Shown one piece after another: positions 6,123 through 9,821 of a stretch of 9,821 bases of DNA. The translations under genes and the position numbers were made by a program. Positions within the stretch are counted from its first letter, which is position 1, and each line of letters begins with the position of its first letter. The notes under the pieces are model-generated. The model saw only the letters and a program-made list of their open reading frames with translations. It had not been told where the DNA came from and did no database searches. Source of the stretch: Alphaproteobacteria bacterium UBA3637 (GTDB lineage: Bacteria > Pseudomonadota > Alphaproteobacteria > CAAHEQ01 > UBA3637); contig DFKU01000005.1 in NCBI GenBank assembly GCA_002373615.1, forward strand, positions 1-9,821, in the 5' to 3' direction.

Positions 6123-7040
6123 ATGTATTTATCAGAGGAAGAATCCAAAGATTTTGATTTAATTCGGCGACTGGCCGAACAGGCTTTGTCTGTTCCTGCG
6201 ACAGATATACATCGACTTCCCGGAACAATGTCTTATAATTATGAAATAAATCATAAATATATTTTTAAACTACCCCATTCATATACAGAACAAGAAAATT
6301 GGCTTCATCAAGCTCAATTAGCCTCGGTCTTACAAAGCCATTTTACTTTTCAAATTCCAGAACCAACAATTAAAACACTTCATTTATCAGATAAGAAAAG
6401 TGTTTTATCTTCCTCTTATTCTAAAATAGAAGGGCACACTTTTGCTGATTTAGAATTTGCCGCCAAAGACAAACCGTTTAAAACCCGCTTTTTTGAACAA
6501 CTTTCGGATGCAGCAGCTCAAATCCACTCTGTTCCTTTAAGTGAATTACCTTTTCAATTGCCAACCAAAATTGACTATTTAGAGAAATGTTTTTTTAAAT
6601 CTGAAAAAGGGGATAATTATTATCCCAAAAAACTTTTCAGAAAATTGATGCATAATTCTTTCTTTGGTTTTGGTGAAAGCGGTTTAAGAACATCTCTTTT
6701 AGCGCATACAGATTTACACTCTGGAAATGTTCTATTAAACGATAAAAATGAATTAGTGGCTGTTTTAGATTTTGATGACATGGTACGCGGAGATCGTTTT
6801 TTAGAATTTCGTCCGAAACTTTATCCGGATTATTTAGATAATCGCTTATTTCAAAAAATTTATCAAGAACGAACAGGGGTTAGAGTGGATATGAATGATG
6901 TCTATCAACAAGAAGTAGCACAAAGTTCCCTATCTTGGTTTTATTCTTTATATCAACTATACCGGCTGCTACCCACTTCTGATAGAAATAAGAAAATGAA
7001 ACAAGATTTCAAAAGAAAAATGTCTTCAGAAAGATTATAA
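6123..7040 (+). CDS. APH/choline-kinase-like phosphotransferase, first tandem copy
   Basis: This is a small-molecule kinase of the protein-kinase-like fold (aminoglycoside phosphotransferase/choline kinase superfamily), 305 residues, predicted cytosolic. Visible motifs are YIFKLP with Lys49 in the position of the ATP-binding lysine, the catalytic loop HTDLHSGN (195-202) with Asp197 and Asn202, and LDFDD (215-219) with the metal-binding Asp216. All key residues are present, so it is probably an active kinase. The substrate cannot be read from sequence. Members of this superfamily phosphorylate aminoglycosides, choline, sugars, homoserine and others, and a resistance role should not be assumed. 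The gene has its own consensus promoter and a good Shine-Dalgarno six bases before ATG 6123. It is three bases upstream of a clear paralogue. The DNA is visibly more AT-rich than the ffh cluster, which fits an acquired or fast-evolving gene. Confidence 0.8.
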   Translation: MYLSEEESKDFDLIRRLAEQALSVPATDIHRLPGTMSYNYEINHKYIFKLPHSYTEQENWLHQAQLASVLQSHFTFQIPEPTIKTLHLSDKKSVLSSSYSKIEGHTFADLEFAAKDKPFKTRFFEQLSDAAAQIHSVPLSELPFQLPTKIDYLEKCFFKSEKGDNYYPKKLFRKLMHNSFFGFGESGLRTSLLAHTDLHSGNVLLNDKNELVAVLDFDDMVRGDRFLEFRPKLYPDYLDNRLFQKIYQERTGVRVDMNDVYQQEVAQSSLSWFYSLYQLYRLLPTSDRNKKMKQDFKRKMSSERL

Positions 7041-7043
7041 AAA

Positions 7044-7970
7044 ATGTATTTGACTCGAGTTCAAGCCCAAGATGAAAAATTGATTTGTTATTTGGCCGAA
7101 CAAGCCATTTCAGAGCCAATTTCCAGTATTCTCCCGTTATCCCAAGGTCTGACTTCGCATAATTTTGAAATTAATAAGCATATTATTTTTAAATTGCCCG
7201 GTCAAACAACACCAACAGACCAATGGATTCGGCAAGTTAAAGTTGCCCCCATCTTACAAAAGCATTTATCTTGCCAGATACCCCAACCCAAAATAAAAAC
7301 TGTTTTTTTAAATTCAACTTCAAATGAAGCTTTACTATCCTCTCATTATGAAAAAATTTCAGGTCGCACAATTAGACATTCTAAAACTTTTAATAAACAA
7401 GATAAAAAAACAAAAATTTATATTTTTGAACAGTTAGCAGACATTACCCATCAATTACATTCCATTCCTCTTGAAACGTTACCTGTTTCACTTCCCACAA
7501 CTGAAACATTTTTAATGAATATGTTTTCCCAAATCGTTGGTAAATTATCCCCCAAACAAGAAAAAATTATCCATAAACTTATCCATTTTCCTTGGATTGG
7601 ATTTAAAAAAGATTTTAAATTTGATTCTTTATGTCATTGTGATTTAAGATCTGCCAATATTTGTTTAGATGATAAACAGAAAATTACAGGAATCTTAGAT
7701 TTTGATTCACTCTCTTTGGGGCAACCCTTTTTTGAATTCCGGCCATTTTTATATGGTTCCTATAATCATGAAGCAGATACAAAACTGTTTTACCATATTT
7801 ATGGTCAAAGAACCGGTTATCAAACAGATCCTAAAAATCTTAAAAAAATGCGAAGGCTTTTTTGGGGATTATGCGCCTTAGGCGTTTTATATAAACTCCA
7901 TAATTCCAAAAACAAAAAAAATACCCGCGCATTCCTTAAGAAAATTTCCAAAACATTAGGAAGATTATAA
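7044..7970 (+). CDS. APH/choline-kinase-like phosphotransferase, second tandem copy
   Basis: This is a paralogue of the gene just upstream, 308 residues, with the same order of landmarks: MYL start, LAEQA, N-x-EIN, IIFKLP with Lys50, HSIPLETLP, the catalytic loop HCDLRSAN (198-205) with Asp200 and Asn205, LDFDS (218-222) with Asp219, and an EFRP-x-LY segment just after. The catalytic Asp, the Asn and the metal-binding Asp are kept; the loop His of copy one (LHSGN) is Arg here (LRSAN), which may alter activity or substrate. The start lies three bases after the upstream stop with only a weak Shine-Dalgarno, so translation is probably coupled. Both copies end in the same ten bases, AAGATTATAA, coding Arg-Leu-stop in each. 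The last six bases overlap the end of the convergent proS. The substrate is unknown. The gene is AT-rich like its partner. Confidence 0.78.
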   Translation: MYLTRVQAQDEKLICYLAEQAISEPISSILPLSQGLTSHNFEINKHIIFKLPGQTTPTDQWIRQVKVAPILQKHLSCQIPQPKIKTVFLNSTSNEALLSSHYEKISGRTIRHSKTFNKQDKKTKIYIFEQLADITHQLHSIPLETLPVSLPTTETFLMNMFSQIVGKLSPKQEKIIHKLIHFPWIGFKKDFKFDSLCHCDLRSANICLDDKQKITGILDFDSLSLGQPFFEFRPFLYGSYNHEADTKLFYHIYGQRTGYQTDPKNLKKMRRLFWGLCALGVLYKLHNSKNKKNTRAFLKKISKTLGRL

Positions 7971-9677
7971 ATATTTCTTCATTTCTTCTTTAATCCACTT
8001 TTGAGTGAATTGGACGGCTTCATTTACAGGAATCATGCCGCGCTCGCCTGTCGCACGGATTTTGTATTCAATCATACCTTGGGCGAGTGCTTTGGGCGCC
8101 ACAATCAAACGCAAAGGAAGCCCCGTTAAATCGGCTTCGGCAAACTGAACACCGGCGGAAAGGTTGCGGTCATCATATAAAACCTCCACACCCGCTTTTT
8201 CCAAATCAGCATAGAGTTTTTCGGCGGTGTCCTGAATCCCCTCTTTATCCAAGCCCATCGCATTGATTTGAACTTGCCATGGGGCAATAGAAAGGGGCCA
8301 AATGGGGCCGTATTCGTCATGGTGCGCTTCAATGACAGAGGCGAGTGAACGCCCAACCCCAATGCCATAGCACCCCATAATCGGTGTTTTTTCTGTACCA
8401 TCTTCGGCCGTATAGGTCATGTGCATGGATTCAGTATATTTTGTGCCAAGCTTAAAGATGTTCCCAACTTCAATTCCACGCGTCAGATGGAGTTTCGCAC
8501 CACATTTCGGACAAATATCGCCTTCAATGACAGTGGCGATATCCACGATTTCTGCCTTGGGTAAATCACGCGACACATTGAAATTTTTAAGATGGAAGCC
8601 TTCTTTATTCGCCCCACACACCAAGTTATAGGCATTTGCAATGGATTTGTCTACATACACAGGACAGGTTAAATTCATGCCTGTTGCAAAGCCAGGAACA
8701 CCGCCAACTTTGATGATTTCGGCGTCTGTTGCAAAGTCAAACAAGCACTTCACCACTTTCGCAAACTTTGTTTCGTTGACTTCCAAATCACCGCGAATCA
8801 TAACGGCCACTGTTTGACCCTTTTCGGTGGTATAAAAGACAATCTTCGCCATTTTGGTGGCAGGAATATTCAAAAACTTGGTTAAATCTTCAATCGTTTT
8901 GGTGTTCGGGGTCGCCACTTCTTCCAAAGGTAAGAGTTCTTCTTTTTCATAGGTGTAAGTGGTGCTGGCCACTTCGGAATTCCAATAAGATTTACACTTG
9001 TCACACATGACAATCTTGTCTTCGCCTGAATCCGTTACCAACTGATATTCATGGGCAATTTTGCCCCCCATCATGCCGGTATCCGATTGAATGGCAACCA
9101 CTTCGGGGATTCCGATTCGGCGATAGATGGTATGATAGGCCTTTGCTACACGGTCATAATAGGCATCCAAATCGGCCTCACAGGTATGGAAAGAATAGGC
9201 ATCTTTCATGGTAAATTCACGTACGCGAATCAATCCCCCACGGGAACGCGCTTCATCCCGATACTTTGTTTGAATTTGATACAGCATAAAAGGGTAATCC
9301 CGATAGCTGGTGGCCTCGGTTCGCGCCAAAGCCGTACAGGCTTCTTCATGCGTCATCCCTAATAACATATCGTGCCCTGTGCGATCCTTAAAGCGCAAGA
9401 GTTCTGACCCCACGCTATCCCAGCGTCCCGATTCATCCCAGAGCTCGCGTGGCATTACCACAGGCATCATGACCTCTTGTCCATCCACTTTGTTCATTTC
9501 TTCACGAATGATGGCTTCAATTTTTTGTTGAATGCGTTTGCCTGGAGGAAGCAAAGAGTAAATCCCATTAGCAATCGGGCGCATATAGCCCCCGCGCAAT
9601 AAAAAAATGTGGCTGGCCAAGGTGGCTTCCGCCGGTTTTTCTTTATGTTTTTTGGAAATAAGTTTTGACTCGCGCAT
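7965..9677 (-). CDS. proS: Prolyl-tRNA synthetase, long bacterial type with editing insertion
   Basis: ProRS charges tRNA-Pro with proline. The 570-residue protein is a class II synthetase. The N-terminal catalytic region has LLRGGYMRPIANGIYSLLP (27-45), a TxE motif MTHEE (108-112), motif 2 KYRDEARSRGG through REFTMKDAYSF (138-163), and motif 3 CYGIGVGRS (436-444). An insertion of about 170 residues between motifs 2 and 3 (about 224-400) matches the INS (YbaK-like) editing domain that removes Ala-tRNA-Pro. It is bracketed by MCDKC and CPKCG, each a CxxC pair. The C-terminal anticodon-binding domain spans about 465-570. The start is ATG at 9675-9677 (complement), preceded by AAAGGA at good spacing. 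A longer reading from 9743 begins upstream of the promoter -10 and is rejected. Most alphaproteobacteria have a short ProRS without INS, so this form is notable. Confidence 0.95.
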   Translation of the reverse strand: MRESKLISKKHKEKPAEATLASHIFLLRGGYMRPIANGIYSLLPPGKRIQQKIEAIIREEMNKVDGQEVMMPVVMPRELWDESGRWDSVGSELLRFKDRTGHDMLLGMTHEEACTALARTEATSYRDYPFMLYQIQTKYRDEARSRGGLIRVREFTMKDAYSFHTCEADLDAYYDRVAKAYHTIYRRIGIPEVVAIQSDTGMMGGKIAHEYQLVTDSGEDKIVMCDKCKSYWNSEVASTTYTYEKEELLPLEEVATPNTKTIEDLTKFLNIPATKMAKIVFYTTEKGQTVAVMIRGDLEVNETKFAKVVKCLFDFATDAEIIKVGGVPGFATGMNLTCPVYVDKSIANAYNLVCGANKEGFHLKNFNVSRDLPKAEIVDIATVIEGDICPKCGAKLHLTRGIEVGNIFKLGTKYTESMHMTYTAEDGTEKTPIMGCYGIGVGRSLASVIEAHHDEYGPIWPLSIAPWQVQINAMGLDKEGIQDTAEKLYADLEKAGVEVLYDDRNLSAGVQFAEADLTGLPLRLIVAPKALAQGMIEYKIRATGERGMIPVNEAVQFTQKWIKEEMKKYL

Positions 9678-9714
9678 GGGTGATCCTTTCCGTTTGTTGC
9701 GTTTGAATGGGCAT

Positions 9715-9743
9715 ATTATACATGAAAACATATAAAAAATCAA
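9715..9743 (-). promoter_or_regulatory. Sigma70-type promoter for proS
   Basis: Read on the minus strand, TTGATT (9738-9743) and TATAAT (9715-9720) are 17 bases apart. Transcription would start near 9708 and give a leader of about 30 bases, too short for a T-box or other large riboswitch. Its position rules out the longer proS reading from 9743. Confidence 0.8.
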
Positions 9744-9760
9744 CGTTAAAGTGATTTTTC

Positions 9761-9789
9761 TTGACTTTCCTTGAAAAAAATGCCATAAT
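9761..9789 (+). promoter_or_regulatory. Sigma70-type promoter for the tRNA at the right edge
   Basis: TTGACT (9761-9766) and CATAAT (9784-9789) are 17 bases apart. The tRNA begins at 9802, so the primary transcript would have only a few extra 5' bases for RNase P to remove. The -35 box is 17 bases from the -35 box of the divergent proS promoter. Confidence 0.75.
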
Positions 9790-9801
9790 GAAAAGCGGCC
9801 T

Positions 9802-9821
9802 AGGGGTATAGCTCAATTGGT
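9802..9821 (+). tRNA. tRNA, probably tRNA-Trp (3' end outside window)
   Basis: The last 20 bases, AGGGGTATAGCTCAATTGGT, have the form of a tRNA 5' end: a seven-base acceptor strand AGGGGTA, T8, and then the D-arm start AGCTCAATTGGT with the conserved A14 and GG. A leading A with GGGG and the AATTGGT D-loop resemble bacterial tRNA-Trp, which in many alphaproteobacteria stands before secE-nusG. The anticodon is not in the window, so the identity is inferred. Confidence 0.7.

Noticed and set aside
6123..7970. Aminoglycoside resistance genes
   Set aside because: Only the general kinase fold is visible; no resistance-specific features or mobile element nearby.
9678..9743. Longer ProRS start at 9743
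   Set aside because: The extension has no conservation and begins in the -35 box of the proS promoter; ATG at 9677 has a Shine-Dalgarno.

Overview
This window most likely comes from the chromosome of an alphaproteobacterium, possibly one of the uncultured, gut-associated, host-adapted lineages. I infer this from three things. The gene order is ffh-rpsP-rimM-trmD-rplS. The Ffh G4 motif reads TRVDGD, as in alphaproteobacterial Ffh, rather than TKLDGD. A pilin-like protein carries the 'GRSMVE' N-terminus that I associate with those lineages. No taxonomic search was possible, so this assignment is an inference.

Layout: (1) Bases 1-1287 hold a protein with a type IV pilin-like N-terminus joined to a very cysteine-rich C-terminal region; its 5' end may lie before the window. 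(2) A strong sigma70-type promoter at 1325-1353 and a leader of about 105 nt, rich in alternative hairpins, precede a translation and secretion housekeeping cluster: ffh (SRP GTPase), rpsP (S16 with a long Ala/Glu/Lys tail), rimM (30S maturation), trmD (tRNA m1G37 methyltransferase), rplS (L19) and rluD (23S rRNA pseudouridine synthase). Gaps are 25, 9, -4, 118 and 72 bases. The two larger gaps contain an AT-only inverted repeat and a long GC-rich hairpin. (3) Immediately after rluD, a perfect consensus promoter (TTGACA-N17-TATAAT) drives two AT-rich tandem paralogues of the APH/choline-kinase-like small-molecule kinase fold. Their substrate is unknown. (4) On the minus strand and convergent with the kinases lies proS, a 570-residue prolyl-tRNA synthetase of the long bacterial type with an editing-domain-sized insertion. 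The last kinase gene and proS share the palindrome TTATAA as both stop codons. (5) At the right edge a divergent promoter pair serves proS (minus) and a tRNA gene cut by the window end (plus), whose first 20 bases fit tRNA-Trp.

Most of the window is core translation machinery: protein targeting, ribosome assembly, rRNA and tRNA modification, tRNA charging and a tRNA. The accessory elements are the pilin-like Cys-rich protein and the kinase pair. I see no CRISPR array, insertion sequence, prophage or defence system. The points most worth following up are the Cys-rich pilin fusion, the duplicated kinases under an unusually strong promoter, the ffh leader RNA, and the long-form ProRS in a presumed alphaproteobacterium.
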